Source: Euglena gracilis
Lineage: Eukaryota; Euglenida; Euglenophyceae; Euglenales
NCBI GenBank assembly: GCA_039621445.1
Contig: CP154956.1
Location: 45,055,291-45,119,290 of the forward strand
Direction of reading: 5' to 3'
Length of the DNA stretch: 64,000 bases
Positions 49,301-60,585 of this stretch are shown in pieces. The position numbers were made by a program, and so were the translations under genes. Below the pieces are notes generated by a model. It worked only from the letters and a program-made list of their open reading frames with translations. It did not search any database and was not told the origin of the DNA. How positions within the stretch are numbered: position 1 is the stretch's first letter; every line of letters begins with the position of its first letter.

Positions 49301-52300
49301 TCCAAGACCTACGTGTCATTGTGTCATTTAAAAATTTACGTGCATGCACATACGCACAAACACATATACACACACAGGCATGCGACTGCGCACATCATAT
49401 GCATCAGTCATGTCGTGGACAATAGGGAGTTATGTGCATGTGCATGCACAGATGCATTCCTGATGCATTTATCAGCGCTCTGGGTGTTTATATTTCAAAC
49501 AGCTGGCGCTAGACAATGGTTTTGCTGAATTGTGTACACCGCCTCAGGCCAACTCCCAGGGCTCTTCTAGGGGTATCCCCATTGCCACGATCCACGCAAG
49601 GGATCTTTCTAAAGTTCACCGCCACACTGAGCACCGAAAAAACACTCCCCACTGAATAAATTTACAATTTGTGGTGCTTGTGACGTTGGCTTCTTTTCTG
49701 TGAAATTTTCTTTAAAATTTTCTGTTGGTTGTTCCAGCTGTGTTTTTGGAGGGGGGGTTCAAATCCATTTTCCCGCCATATATCCCGACCCCCAACTCAT
49801 TCTGAAGAAAAGGCTTTCTTTCTGTCGAAGTGAAGATGGGATGTGGCCCCAGAAACTCCCCTGGGGCTGCTTCACGGCCCCTGCCCCATGAAGGGGAGGG
49901 CGACCGCCGGTCCTCGTTCATCAAAGTCCCCACAGTCACACCCTCAAAGGTGTGGAGCAGTTCTTGGAGCAAAAATGTTTTTTTTTCACACCCAGTGATT
50001 ACAGTGAACATTCTTTAATTACAACAAAAAATCGGGCAAAATTTTCATTTTGGTACAAATTGATTTTGTTACAATTTCGGTTTCGGACCCAGCCCGCGTT
50101 AATTGCCCACCATTTTGAGGACTTTTTTTTAAATAATTATGTTTACAGAAACCTGTAAATTTTTTGCTCCGTTTTTTCCTTAAAAATTATGGGTTTCACC
50201 CCGAATAACGGACGTTTTTCACCCTGTTTTGGGCATTTTACGTGTTTTGCTGAATCAGGAATTGTCTGCCCTCTTGTGTAAATGACGCTGTTTCCTTTTT
50301 TCCACCAAGAGTTATTCTTATTCTTTGCACTGGCCAAAATTGATTGCAGCCCCCCAGCAGGGCTCTTCTGGATATTTTGTGTGTGACCCAAAGAAGCCCA
50401 GATATTTCCATGACAACAGATGCTGGGTTGAATCACATCCAACCCGTAAAAACCATTTTCCTGATTTGCTTTTTTGAGCCCATTTGCAACAGTGAGACCC
50501 GTTTGCTTCAGTTGGGCAGGGATTGGCGAAAAGAAGTTCTACAGGAAATTGAAACTCAAGTCAATGATGTTCACAGTTTCCCATCAATTTTGTTTGAAGT
50601 ATGCGGATGTGTCAGGCTCATGAGAGGGTGGGTGCTCTCTGCTGCCAAGCAGCTGGAAACATCCCGGTGCTCTCCCTTTGCCTGCTGGGCTAGCATTCAC
50701 TGCACAGGAGCGGTTGTGCCGTTGTTGTGAGTGTGCTCAAAAGGATTTTATGTCCTTTCCGAAACTCAGTTCCTGGGAGCGGAGTAGACAGCAGAGGCCA
50801 CTGCCCCACATTTTGTGCACCGGCTTTCAGAGGTCTGGCGACCCCACTCGCTGAGTCCGCATAAAATTCCAGATGGGGGTTCACCTGGAGGGAGGAGGGG
50901 ACCTTTTGCCAGGAAAGTGGCGTTGGTGGAGAGGGTTCCAACTCACTGCTCTGTGGATCAGCACCACCGTGTCAATCCATTGGGGACACACCAATGGGGC
51001 GGGGCTGGCCTCGGTGGGGGGATGTTCTATGGACACAGAGGACTGCTGCCACTGCCCTGTGCACGGACGGTGTCGGTGAAACGGGGTTCACCAAAAGTGC
51101 TTGGACCAGGCTTTTGCTTAAGGACCCCGGGGGGGGGGTACTGGCTAGCCAATCGGCTAGACACTGGAAAAAATGGACTAGCTAGGACCCCCCTCCCCCG
51201 GGGGGGGGGTCTGGGGGTCCCCCCCTGCTGCCATCAATTCTTGGGATCTCCGATGAGAACCAAAGCGTCGCTTCAAGACTTGTGGTGATGGACGGGGCAT
51301 CTTATCGGATCCCTCCCCACCAGCATGCCTGACTGGGATACAAGCACGGGTTATATTTTTTTGTGATTAGCCGTAACAACGCACAAAGAGCGGTAAAGAA
51401 TGTTGGGTTCAAATGTGTTTATTGAAAACTGTAAATATTTTCATGTCAGTGTAGTTTTTTTCCCTGCTCTGGAGATGGAGAGAGATGGAGAGGCAAACCA
51501 TGGGCTCGCCTGAGGGAACTTCAGGTCACTTAGGCATCTGCCGAAGGCAGTTCTCTTGTTGCAACTTTTCGCAAGTCCCGGATGTCTCTCGTGCCATCTC
51601 CCGCGGTGGGTTGTGATTTGATTCGAGACGGATTTGAATGAGACGGATAGTTGCCCATGAAATCACCCGATAAATTTTGAAACATATTGACGAGAAGGAC
51701 GTTGAAATGAAAGCGAGTTGTTTTTGAAAACCAGCACACAAATGGATAAACAATTTTTAAGGATATTGCTTGCAGTGGGGGAGGTTGAAAGCTATGAGCA
51801 ACCCCCAGAGCCAATTTTGGGAAACCCAAATCTAAGCAAACGGTTGCTTGTATTGTGGGGGTATCAGGATGGAGCTGCTGTGGACCACCAGTGGGCCTTT
51901 GAAAGCTCAGCATGAGGTGTCTCTTTTGGTGGCATCCAAAGGAGTTGGGCAGGGAAGGGGCTCATTACACAGCCCACGGAGTGTTGTGGTGCCTTTAGCT
52001 GGCCTGTGGCAACTCAGCACATCAGCAGTGACAAGGGTTCTATGCCCATCATTAATTCTGTTTTCCAGTCTGTGCAGTTGCAGTTCAAGGGAACCCGTAA
52101 ACGTGATTTGGCTCAGTCACAACTGCACCCGGTGAGAGGCGACCACCGCCCACAACCCCGACAAGTGTTTGTGGGGAAGACTGCCACAGCTATGCACCAC
52201 CGCCATACCGACATCGTTGCAAAGCGGCATTTACGAGCGCACCGAAATTGACCTAAATTTTCTGGCTCCGAGGCGTACCATTATTTAACTCATCACCTGC

Positions 52301-55300
52301 ACACCACGTGGGAATGAATGGTTGACCCCAGTGAAATTTGCTGGCCCCGCTATGAGAGTTCCTGGGGGCAGGAAATCGACAGTCGTCGAAAATTTTGGTC
52401 AGCAAAATGCTGGTATGGTGAAATTTGGGTATTTTGCCCAAATTTTTGATTACTGCATTTTTCCCCCTGTTGTTTATCAGAGCTCGCGGATGGGGAGGAC
52501 CCCAGCCAGCCAATGGGTCATTCCCTTCAGAAGCCAGTGGCTTTTCCCGCAGTGATTTGCCTGGGACCAACAACGACCCCACACCGCAAACGTCCCTCCC
52601 AAGTGACGAGCCTTGCCTTGGGAAGTGATGTGATAAGGCGGCCGGGGGACAAGTGAACGAGGGTAGTTCCAATGGCTGTGCACCACCCCTGCTTTGTTTG
52701 AGGAGGTTGCGGAAAGGTGCGCGCATTTTTTTCAAACAAAGACCAGCAACCCCAGGGTTTCAGGAGAGTGAGCCTCCCCCGGATCTGGGGCGCCCTCCCT
52801 GCAGGCCCACGCCCCCGCCATCTACAACGAACCCAAGAACAAAGCGAAGCAGCAGGAGTACGCGCAGCTGCTGGGTGTGCCTTTTGGTTGTGTGCAGGAA
52901 ATCCAGACCCTGCCCCACCCCCCCCCCCGGTCCAGCCAGCTAGCTGGGGCGGGAAGAGCGGGAATAAGTGTTTTGCAGCCCAGCAAAGTTGGGCGGTATC
53001 AAAATAAAAATCAGGCACAAAGCGCCAAAGATTTTTGAAAAGGGGGTCCAAAATGGCCAAAAATGGCCATTTTGGGTCGCGTATTGGCTTTTCACCTCAA
53101 AAAAAATTGCCTGGAAAAAGTCCACCACAGCTGGTTTGGGCTTTTTTGCCTCTTTTCGGATACCAGCTGAATCCAGCCCGACAGCTGATAGTATTTAAGG
53201 GGAGTTTGGCATTCTTTTTCTCTCCCTCAAGGTTATTTGTGGCACACTGTGTGGACCAGACATTCATTGTGTTCAGGAAAAACGATTTTTCTGTGTATCC
53301 TCACCAAGAAAAATTTGTGTTCACCTGCGTTTACCTTTTTTTTGTGTTCGTTTGTGTTCACCAATAAAAAATGGTCACTTAGTGTGTCGTCACACTAAGT
53401 GCATATCTGGTGTGGACGTGGCGAGAAAAATCTACGTCGCAACTAGAGTCATTGCAAAGCGGATGTTTACGAGAGGCCAGAGAACCCTGACCAAATGCCC
53501 TGGCTCCGAGCCATATTACTGTTTAACTGTGCAACCATACCATATTCATATCATACCATATCATGATTGTAACACAACATACCATGCATACCAGCAGAAA
53601 GGGAATTGTTAACTGCATTAAAATTTGCTGGTCCCCTGGGCTCAACACCCCCTGGGGGGGTTCCAACCAGCACCTTTTTCCAGCCGGCCAGCTGGACCCT
53701 CCTGGGGGGTCCTTAAGAAATTCCCTCGTTGCGTGCTTTTGTCCGCCCCCCTGCAGCCCCCCACGTGGGAATGCTGCGCCTCTGTCTTGGTCCTGTCTTT
53801 CCCGTGCAGAGCAGCAGATCGCTGAGCGCCGGCAGATCCAGCGGCAGGAACACGCATTCCAAAGGGCGCCGGTGTGCTCCAGGGTTCTTTGTGGTTTCCC
53901 AAAGCCCCCAATCCAATGGGGGACTCCGTGCGTAATTTCGTAATTTGACGCAGCGGATTGTAACCAGACGCATGGCCAAGGACACCCCACAATGGTTGGG
54001 AGTGCACATGGCCAGAAAGGCGTTTGGCTTGAGCCCCCCAACTGACTGTTTTTAAAAAAAATCAGAACATTTCCCAAAATTTAAAACCCCCTGACGGGGC
54101 GAAGCGCCAGAGGCAATAAAAATAAATGCTCAAAATTAGCCGAAATTCGCAAACAGGCACCCCACGGCATTTATTGTAGAAAACTTTTTGGAGGCAAATT
54201 CCGTTTTTTGGGGGGCACAGAAGCTTGAATGGTATTTTACAGCTCCTGCATCAACCCAGGTGGGGGGGGCTCTTAGAAAAAGCCTGGTTCCAAAATTGAA
54301 TCCTAATTTTTCAGGATCATTGAGACCACAAAATGATGAAATCTCAGTCTGCAACAAACATAGCCCAAAGTTACACAGTACAAATCCCTGGAATTTTCAG
54401 CAACAGGCAGGTCCGTCCCGGAGGCAGTCTTTGCCCAAAACAGTCATTGTGGATGTTGGCTCCTGTGGAGCGAGAGCCAACCACTCCCAGTGCAGTGCAA
54501 ATGAACAAAAAAAAAACGGGAAAAACAATACAGGAAAAGTATGGAAAATAAATTGGGAGAAAATTTCAGGGAAAATGTTCGTAATTTTCTTAGTTGCAAT
54601 GAAGACTTTTTGGCAAAATCTCAAATAAAAATTCCCCAAAAAACGATCAAAATGGATTTCTGCTAAATATTTTTGTTTTTTTCTTTTCAAAATAAACCTC
54701 AAGAATTGACGACGTTTACACAACCCTGTCTTTTTTTATGTGAAAATTGATTACCCCTGAGTGCGACGCCCTTTGGAATCGGACAAAAATAGCAGGGAAA
54801 AATTTGGGGAAATCGGGTGATTTCCCACAGTTTTTGTCCCACACAATTTTTGTCCAGAATGTGCAACCGAGATCCCATTTGTGGCTCTGGCCTTTTTGCT
54901 CTTGAGGGTGGCCCTGGGGTTATCAACCGGACCGAACACATTTTTGCAATTTTGCAATATTTTTAGCAACCTAATTTTGCTTATGCATTTGATTTCTTTT
55001 TTTGTCATCTGATCTGATTGTCTATTCTGACTATTTTTTTTAAAAAAACAGAGCCGGAGGGCTCAGCACATTTTCAGACATTTTTGGAAAGAATTGTCTG
55101 AAGTTGTCTGGAGTATAAAAGAAATTGATTTGCCATTTTTGGGGCGTTTGCCGCAAAGCAAAGGTTCCCTCGCTTCGCACTGCCAATTATTTCCATAATG
55201 GGAGGGTTTCAACCTAAAAAAATGCACTTTTTTGTCAAGGTTCTTGGTGCTTGACTTTGACATCCGGAGCATTTTGTGGGCTCCTGTTGGGAAAAGGGGG

Positions 55301-55573
55301 GACCCAAAGAAGGTGGATGCTTTTTATTTGGTTGCGGTTGCGGCCTCACAAAATGGGGAATTCCGGGCCTTGCAATGCAAAAGTGATGGCGTTGCCCACT
55401 GCCCCACCCCTTTCTTCCCTGGGCTGCTGTTGCTGTGCATGCCACACCCGCCGTCACTGCAGACGGACGACTATTTCCCCTTTGGGCGCCCTGGCAGCGG
55501 CGCGCCGGTGCGGGACGAGAACAGCAACGTGGTCGCGAACGTCACCTTCAGCCGCAGCCAACGCCCCGTGCCT
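43397..55573 (+). CDS. Coiled-coil protein with GRPGSGAPVRD motif; six phase-compatible exons
   Basis: The exons are 43397-43569, 50512-50598, 52069-52131, 52805-52874, 53810-53871 and 55463-55573, all with GT-AG borders. The first starts in phase 1; the last ends in phase 0. They encode KELEHQKQLNRRLSQRLSGR and a Ser/Asp-rich linker, then LGRDWRKEVLQEIETQV. Next come SVQLQFKGTRKRDLAQSQLH, IYNEPKNKAKQQEYAQLLEQ joined to QIAERRQIQRQEHAFQR, and DDYFPFGRPGSGAPVRDEN. The charged QQEYAQLLEQQIAERRQ helix followed by a GRPGxGAPxRD motif recalls, from memory, CSPP1-like centrosomal or ciliary proteins; this needs a search. It is very likely the same gene as the coiled-coil exons upstream, which would make the gene over 20 kb. 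Further 3' exons probably exist. Confidence 0.75.
44690..45245. mobile_element. Poly-C/poly-G element cluster
   Basis: Dense C-runs and G-runs with two core hairpins: AGGTGCAAAGCACCGG at about 44,781 and CGGCGCCGCAGGCGCCG at about 45,096. Individual element borders cannot be placed. Open frames across it are artefacts. Confidence 0.5.
45246..45530. mobile_element. Family S element remnant
   Basis: AGCGCCAAAGGCACCAGAATT core at about 45,338, then CCAGTGACTGACTGG, then GGAAAGCAATGGTATGG at the right end, as in the copies at 1-115 and 33,046-33,385. Confidence 0.5.
45531..46688. other. Intron stretch
   Basis: No exon. Contains a C-run element at 46,040-46,060 and TTGCTTGTATTTTGGG repeats at 46,465-46,690. 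Confidence 0.4.
46689..47915 (-). repeat. 1.2-kb composite repeat, copy 2 (inverted)
   Basis: Reverse orientation of 38,295-39,430: CGCTGAGCTCTTATCCCTTT, the CAGTCGCGAGCGACTG palindrome (about 46,848), two CCCTTGGAA.GCCCTATC units and AAACGATGTTTTTTTGGCC near the right end. It carries an extra block of CGGTCGCAGGTTGCAGG repeats at 46,918-47,055. Confidence 0.7.
47916..48295. other. Intron stretch
   Basis: GGGCAGGGCCG-type words at 47,934-47,970; no exon. Confidence 0.4.
48296..48597. mobile_element. Family S element, complete copy
   Basis: TCACTGGCCGACCCCCC at the left and GTGACCCTTCCGGGGGTCGG at the right. Inside are GAGTGACTGACTGG and CAGTGGCTGACTGG motifs and the hairpin GGCGCTGAGGGCGCCGG followed by AAAAAAATTTTGG. 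Confidence 0.6.
48598..50511. other. Intron stretch
   Basis: CA-rich stretches at 49,320-49,390 and 49,430-49,460; no exon recognised. Confidence 0.4.
50599..52068. other. Intron between two coiled-coil exons
   Basis: Starts GTATGC and ends TGTTTTCCAG. Holds a G/C-run palindrome at 51,120-51,215 and a TTGCTTGTATTGTGG repeat at 51,840. Confidence 0.55.
52190..52350 (+). repeat. Dispersed repeat pair, copy 1
   Basis: GTTGCAAAGCGGCATTTACGA, CTGGCTCCGAGGC and AAATTTGCTGGCCCC recur in the same order at 53,430-53,640. Confidence 0.6.
53376..53401. repeat. 11-bp perfect hairpin
   Basis: CACTTAGTGTG, a TCGT loop, and CACACTAAGTG. It lies just before the second copy of the dispersed repeat pair. 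Confidence 0.85.
53430..53640 (+). repeat. Dispersed repeat pair, copy 2
   Basis: Matches 52,190-52,350 in order (ATTGCAAAGCGGATGTTTACG, CTGGCTCCGAGCC, AAATTTGCTGGTCCCC). Confidence 0.6.
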
Positions 55574-57593
55574 GTGTATGCATTTTGTTGGTTGGTGTTG
55601 GGTTTTGAAGGAAGGTGCTGGGAGATGAGGTCCCCCCATGTGACGCTCTGTTCTTTGTGGTTGTTTCGTGATGAAGTGTCAAGGTGGTCGCAAGTTGCAA
55701 ATTCCATGCCTGAGCACAAAATTAGTCAGCTTTATCGTTCACCCTTCCGCATTTCTGGGGGGGAGTGTCCACCACCGCAGCCCTGCGCACACAGGGTTCA
55801 ATCGGTATCGGTTTTTATGGATTTTCCCCTCCTGATGTTGTTGTCCCAGTTATAAGTCTTCATCTGTAAATCGACATGGTGTAATTAGTGTGACACAGCC
55901 CTCGTGCCTCGCAAAGAGAAACAACTTTTCCGGGGCAGTCGCGTTGCAAAGAATTTTGCAGTTTCGCAGCACAAGCAAAGTTTATTGCCGCGGTGGTCAC
56001 GGCACAAGCGGGGAGGGGGATGTGTTTCGCATTTTTTTCACATTTTTGTGCATTTTTCAATTTTTCCAAAAATGCTCATTTTTTCGCATTTTTTAAAGCT
56101 TTTTTCCGGCACATTTTTTGCTTTTTGGCACATTTTTTTTGCAATATTCACATTTTTTTGCACGTTTGCAAAGATTTTGCTTTTTTATTTTTTTGAAACT
56201 GACATTTTCCTCATAATTCCATATAATTATTGTAAATCTGGTGTAAATTTGGTGCCATTTTTGCATGTTTTTGGGGCAATTTTTTGCATTTTCGTGATTT
56301 TTGTGTATTTTCTCTCAAAATTTGAGCTTTTTTTTTCGCATTTTTTTCCTTCAAAATGCCATTTCTGCGCATTGTTGCGAGTTCCTTTCGAGGCCGGGCT
56401 GGCGCATTCCCCCCCCACACCATAGACACAAGGCACCCACACTCACTTCCACATATTGGTTTTCATTTGATTTCATTTTCTGCTAACAACCAACCATGTT
56501 GTATTTGGTACCTTGCAGGGACCACCCTGCTGGGCCCCTCTTCGCCCAGAGGAGTGTCACTCAGGCTGGTTTTGAAGGCTAGGCCAAAATTTCTCCAGTT
56601 CTTCAGAATGTGCATGGAACCCTCAGAGGCAGGGAGAGGGTTGGCAGATGTATTCTGGTTCGAGGCTTTTAAACAGATCTTCTTGCAGACAGATTTCATC
56701 ATTCAAATCTTTCCTGAGATATGAAAAATTATTGGTAAATTTGAGTTATTTTTTGTTTGTGTTCATCCTGCACCAGCCCACAGGGAGGGAGGACGTTATT
56801 GATTGGGATTTTTTATTCTTTCCCCCATCATCTTGGGTGGTTCCTGCCTCTAATGCTTGTTTGACTTTTGTCAGGCATACCCAAGACCAGGCATGAGGCA
56901 CGCAATGTGATTGTTCTTGGGTTGGTTTTTTTCTAAAACAAAAAGTAAGAAAGAAAGCAGCCTGATGTCAGTCAAGAAATGTTTGCAGCTCGGAAAAAGC
57001 ATCCATAGAACCCTTCCCCCCCCCCTCCCTCGACCTCACATGTAGAATTTCTCAGAACTTTGATTTCCCACCCCCTAGATTGCGGCTACGGTTCTTGCGT
57101 GAGGTGTCCACAGTTTGTGCGCCTCACGCATTTTGTCTCATGCCGCAGAACGTTTCTGCACAGCACTGCATGCTCTTGCTTGCAAACACCTCCAGAAACA
57201 GCTCCTTGCAGCTGACTGGCATTGTTCTGTTTTGCTCAGATTGAATGGGGCAGAAATGCCCTGTGGGGCGGGCCATTATTATGGTTGCGTTTTGGCGCAA
57301 TCACAAGATAGGATTTGGTTCTGCTCCAAAGTGCCATCTCGCCTTTGGCGTGATCCTCTGTAGATTCACGCAGGGTCACCACCAACTTGTTAAAAAGGGG
57401 TGGACACAAAAATTTTCAGGACTGCCACAGCCACGCATCTTTTGGAGAAAGGGATTCCCAAGGACCCCGCTCACCCAGGACAAATTGGACAAGTATAATT
57501 TCAACCAATTGGTCAAGCATTATTTAACACTACACGCAAGGGGTTGCGTTATGTGCGGATGATTTGGTGAGTGATTTTATGCTGCGATTGCAG
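55574..57593. other. Intron-like stretch 3' of the coiled-coil exons
   Basis: A T-rich array with GCATTTTTT/CACATTTTT words at 56,028-56,350; no exon recognised. Confidence 0.4.
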
Positions 57594-57705
57594 ACGAAGG
57601 GATTTATGCTGCGCACGGCACGACGCCCCCATCCGGCAGCCGCCGAAGGCAGACGGGAAGGACGGCAGGGGGGCAAGGAGTGCACAGTCGCTGCTTTGAA
57701 CGCCC
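57594..57705 (+). CDS. Possible further exon of the coiled-coil gene, basic
   Basis: After GCTGCGATTGCAG the phase-0 frame reads TKGFMLRTARRPHPAAAEGR followed by Arg/Gly-rich sequence. The phase matches the end of the exon at 55,573. The donor is not clear, so this may be chance. Confidence 0.35.
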
Positions 57706-58255
57706 TGAAAATTCTGAGGCCATTTTTGGTGGGATGATGAATTCCCCAGCTCCAAAAAAAAGTCTCCTTTGAGCCGGCCCTCGGTCAGCCGGTCCTTTAA
57801 AAGCCCTCGGTCAGCAGACAATGGCGGGGGGGGCGGGCACGGGATCCCTTTGCCACGACACCGGCAGGGGGAGGAAGGCGAAGCACAAGAAAATGGTGAG
57901 CAACCACTCCACTCAGGAGGGCACAAGAAAGAGAAAGACATCCCAACCAGAAAACTCGCACTCCCTCGAGGCAAACCGACCAGGGAGGAAGGGACACCGA
58001 GGGCGAAGCACAAAGACCTTTTGAGGATGCCATAGCCCCGCTTTGATGTAAATTGTGATGTGGAATGTTGGCCCCCATGGCCCTGGCTCCAATGGCCGTG
58101 GTGGCCTGCTGGTTGTTGCTTCTGCCCCTTGCGGGGTCTTCTCACCACTGTCTGCCAGGGTCCGTGGCCATCACTTTGGGGGGTTTGGGTTGAGGAAATT
58201 TAATTTGGGAAAATTTCTTTTGGGGAAGGGGCAGCAACGGTTCGCCACAGTCGAC

Positions 58256-58316
58256 CCGCGTCGTCAGGTTGTCCAGCTGCTGCTGCTGCTGCTCCCTCTT
58301 GAAGGTCTCCAGCGCC
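58256..58316 (-). CDS. Possible exon, Gln-rich
   Basis: On the minus strand CAACGCAG precedes ALETFKREQQQQQLDNLTTR, ending at a GTCGAC donor. It overlaps the edge of an inverted repeat and has no partner exons, so support is weak. Confidence 0.3.
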
Positions 58317-58359
58317 CTGCGTTGAAGTTTTGAAGTTGCATCTTTCATGGAATTCCTTA

Positions 58360-58975
58360 AAAAAATCAACAACTTTTGATTTCAAGTTCTGCACGAGCGT
58401 TACTTTCTGGTTAATTTGAATTGATTGAGTATCTTCTTCTGCTCTCAATTGATGAGGTATGTGATATTCCTGTCTTCTGGGTGTCGACGGGCAAATTAGG
58501 AATCCGCCAACTCCGGCGAAAAAGGCACTAAGTGGGACCTCCTAACCGAGCGCACCAAAAACAATCCGAGCAACACCGCGGCGAGCAAGGAATGGCCCCA
58601 CAAGGGGAAAGCGCGGAGCCCGAGGTGTCGGTATGAAATGGGGGGGCGGGGCCACGGCGGTTCAGCTTCTCGCACTCCCTCGATGAAAACCGACCAGGGA
58701 GGAAGGGACACCGAGGGCGTAGCACAAAGACCTTGTGAGGCCATGCCTTGCTCGCCGGCGGTGTTTGGATTGTTTGGGTGCGTTGGGTTAGGAGTCTCTG
58801 CTTAGTGCCTTTTTTTCGCCGGAGTTGGCTGATTCCTAATTTGCCCTTCGACAACCCAGAAGAAAGGAACGTCGAGTACCTCATCAACTGAGAAAAGAAG
58901 ACAATCAATCAAATCAAATTGTCCAGAAAGTCACGCTCGTGCAGAACCTCAAATCAAAAGTTGTTGAATTTTCCA
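58360..58975. repeat. 600-base imperfect inverted repeat
   Basis: The left arm (58,360-58,610) and right arm (58,740-58,975) mirror each other in at least four blocks: ACGCTCGTGCAGAAC, AATCAAAAGTTGTTGA, GCAAATTAGGAATC with CCAACTCCGGCG, and GGCGAGCAAGG with AATGGCC. The arms are diverged by small indels. Probably a foldback element. Confidence 0.7.
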
Positions 58976-59582
58976 ATCCAAAGAACAATCCAAACACCGC
59001 CGGCGAGCAAGGCATGGCCTCACAAGGGCAAAGTGCGGAGCCCGAGGTGTCGCAAAAGAAAGCAGAAGTGTGCTTGGGTTTCCCTCCCTCATATCATAAC
59101 CTCCTCGTGCCCCCCCCAGGCTCCTCGCCAAGGCATTTTGAAACCGACTTAGGCCGATTGACCAACTTACCGAGCCCCGGTTTCGTACTCCCTCCAGGAA
59201 AACCGACAAGGGAGAAAGGGACACCGAGGGCCGTGAGCCAAAAAGTGCCCAAAAATGGCCTTTTCTGGGCCTTTCCCAGGGAGTGGAAGTGCCTTGGCGA
59301 GTGCCCAGGCACTTTTGGCCATGTGCCTCACCCCCCGTTTTTCGTTGTTTTTTTCTGGGGGTCAGATTTGGGTGCCTTAGAGTTCCTACTCAGGGTCGGC
59401 ACCGCCTTACAATTCCGCCAGAACTGCCAACATTTTCTGTGAGATTTTGGGCAAAAATATAAAAAATGGCCCATTGAATCCATTCCCAATCACGACAAAA
59501 CAGAAATCAAACACACAGCGTAGACAAAAGCTGGCAACAGCTGGAGCGAAATGCGTGAAAACGTGGCGTGTTCATTTTTGGA

Positions 59583-60516
59583 TCAGTGGTGGGGCTGCAG
59601 CTGGTGGCCGTGGCCGTGGGCCTGGCCGTGGCGCACCACCTTGTGGTCCCGGTCCCCCTCCCAGTGGCTGTGGTGCTGCTCGAACGGCCCCTTGCCCAGC
59701 AGGTACTGGTACGCCGTGTACAGCGCGACCGCCCCCGCCGCGATGCCGATGCCATCCAGGAACGGGGAGCCGGCAGGCTTCCTGCGCCTGTGCATTTTTA
59801 TTGAAGGCCAGAACTTCACTTCTAAACTTCTATTCTGGAATCCCCAAAGTGTGAGTGGAGCCAGCGGCTGCGGACAAATGTTCTTTGGTTTGCGGCAAAG
59901 CCCTCCTGATGGGTTCATGGGCGTGCGCTTTGCAACATATTGGGAGCAAACCAAAATTTTTTTGCGCTAAATCGATATCATTTCTCAGCAGAAATTGGGG
60001 GAAACCCTATAAAGGGCCCAGAAATTGCCAAATTTTGTCAAAAGTTGTAAAATTTGGCAAACTTTGGCAAACTTGCAACAAAATAACAAAAAAAACCTGG
60101 GTTCCCTTGTGAAACGTTCAAGAAATGGCGGGAACTCATTTCGGTTTCCACTGTTCCAACTCAGGTTTGTGCGTAAAAATTGTGAAAACGGATAAAAATT
60201 GTGGGAAAAATTGCTGAAATAGGGGGAAATTGCGGGAAAATTGCAGATATCCATTCCCCCCCCCCTGCATTGAAGCCATTTGGGCGTTTGAATAACAACG
60301 GAGGGTGTTGGTGGGGGGATTGCCGAGCGATTAAAAATGAACACTGATGTTTTTTTTCTTCAAAAAAGGCTCACAAGTCGCCTCACCTGAGAGATATAAG
60401 AGGGAAGCCTGGTTGCGGGACCAGAACAGGTTGGGGAAGAAGGCGTGGCGCATGTTCTTCCCCCAGGCGTTGATGAACGGGTGGAACTGGTACCGGCGGT
60501 GGTTCCAGAACACCAT
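59583..60516 (-). CDS. Small His-rich membrane protein, copy 1 (two exons)
   Basis: Exons 60516-60415 and 59768-59583 give 95 aa. The ATG opens MVFWNHRRYQFHPFINAWGK, an aromatic and basic region. Exon 2 encodes SPFLDGIGIAAGAVALYTAY, a single transmembrane helix, then QYLLGKGPFEQHH and a His-rich tail with HGQAHGHGH. Size, one helix and a charged tail recall small accessory subunits of mitochondrial inner-membrane complexes, but I do not recognise the family. The GC-rich codon use contrasts with the intron. The intron between the exons is nonconventional. Confidence 0.8.
59769..60414 (-). other. Nonconventional intron, membrane-protein copy 1
   Basis: 646 bases, from AACCAGGCTTCC to GGAAGCCTGCCGGC. 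CAG is at +4, CTG at -8, and CAGGCTTCC pairs with GGAAGCCTG over 9 bp. The join is phase 0 between FWSR and SPFLDG. A CAGGTGAGG within it is not used, because it would break the frame. Confidence 0.8.
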
Positions 60517-60585
60517 CGTGGGGGTTTGAACGGGTCTGGGGGGAGGAGGAGGGGGAGGAGAAGGGAGGAGGGAGGGAACAGCAAA
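60517..60585 (-). promoter_or_regulatory. Probable trans-splice acceptor and 19-base leader, copy 1
   Basis: On the minus strand a CT-only tract ends CCCCCCAG. Then ACCCGTTCAAACCCCCACG precedes the ATG. The same 19 bases and tract stand before copy 2. Confidence 0.6.

Larger units (their letters stand above)
57958..59235. repeat. CTCCCTCGAGG...GACACCGAGGGCG dispersed repeats
   Basis: Three copies (about 57,958, 58,675 and 59,190) of CTCCCTCGA, AAACCGACCAGGGAGGAAG and GGACACCGAGGGC. The last two flank parts of the large inverted repeat described next. Confidence 0.65.

Noticed and set aside
60386-60414. Conventional donor CAGGTGAGG after LLYLS in membrane-protein copy 1
   Set aside because: Copy 2 lacks it and the resulting phase does not fit exon 2. 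The paired CAG/CTG ends fit both copies.
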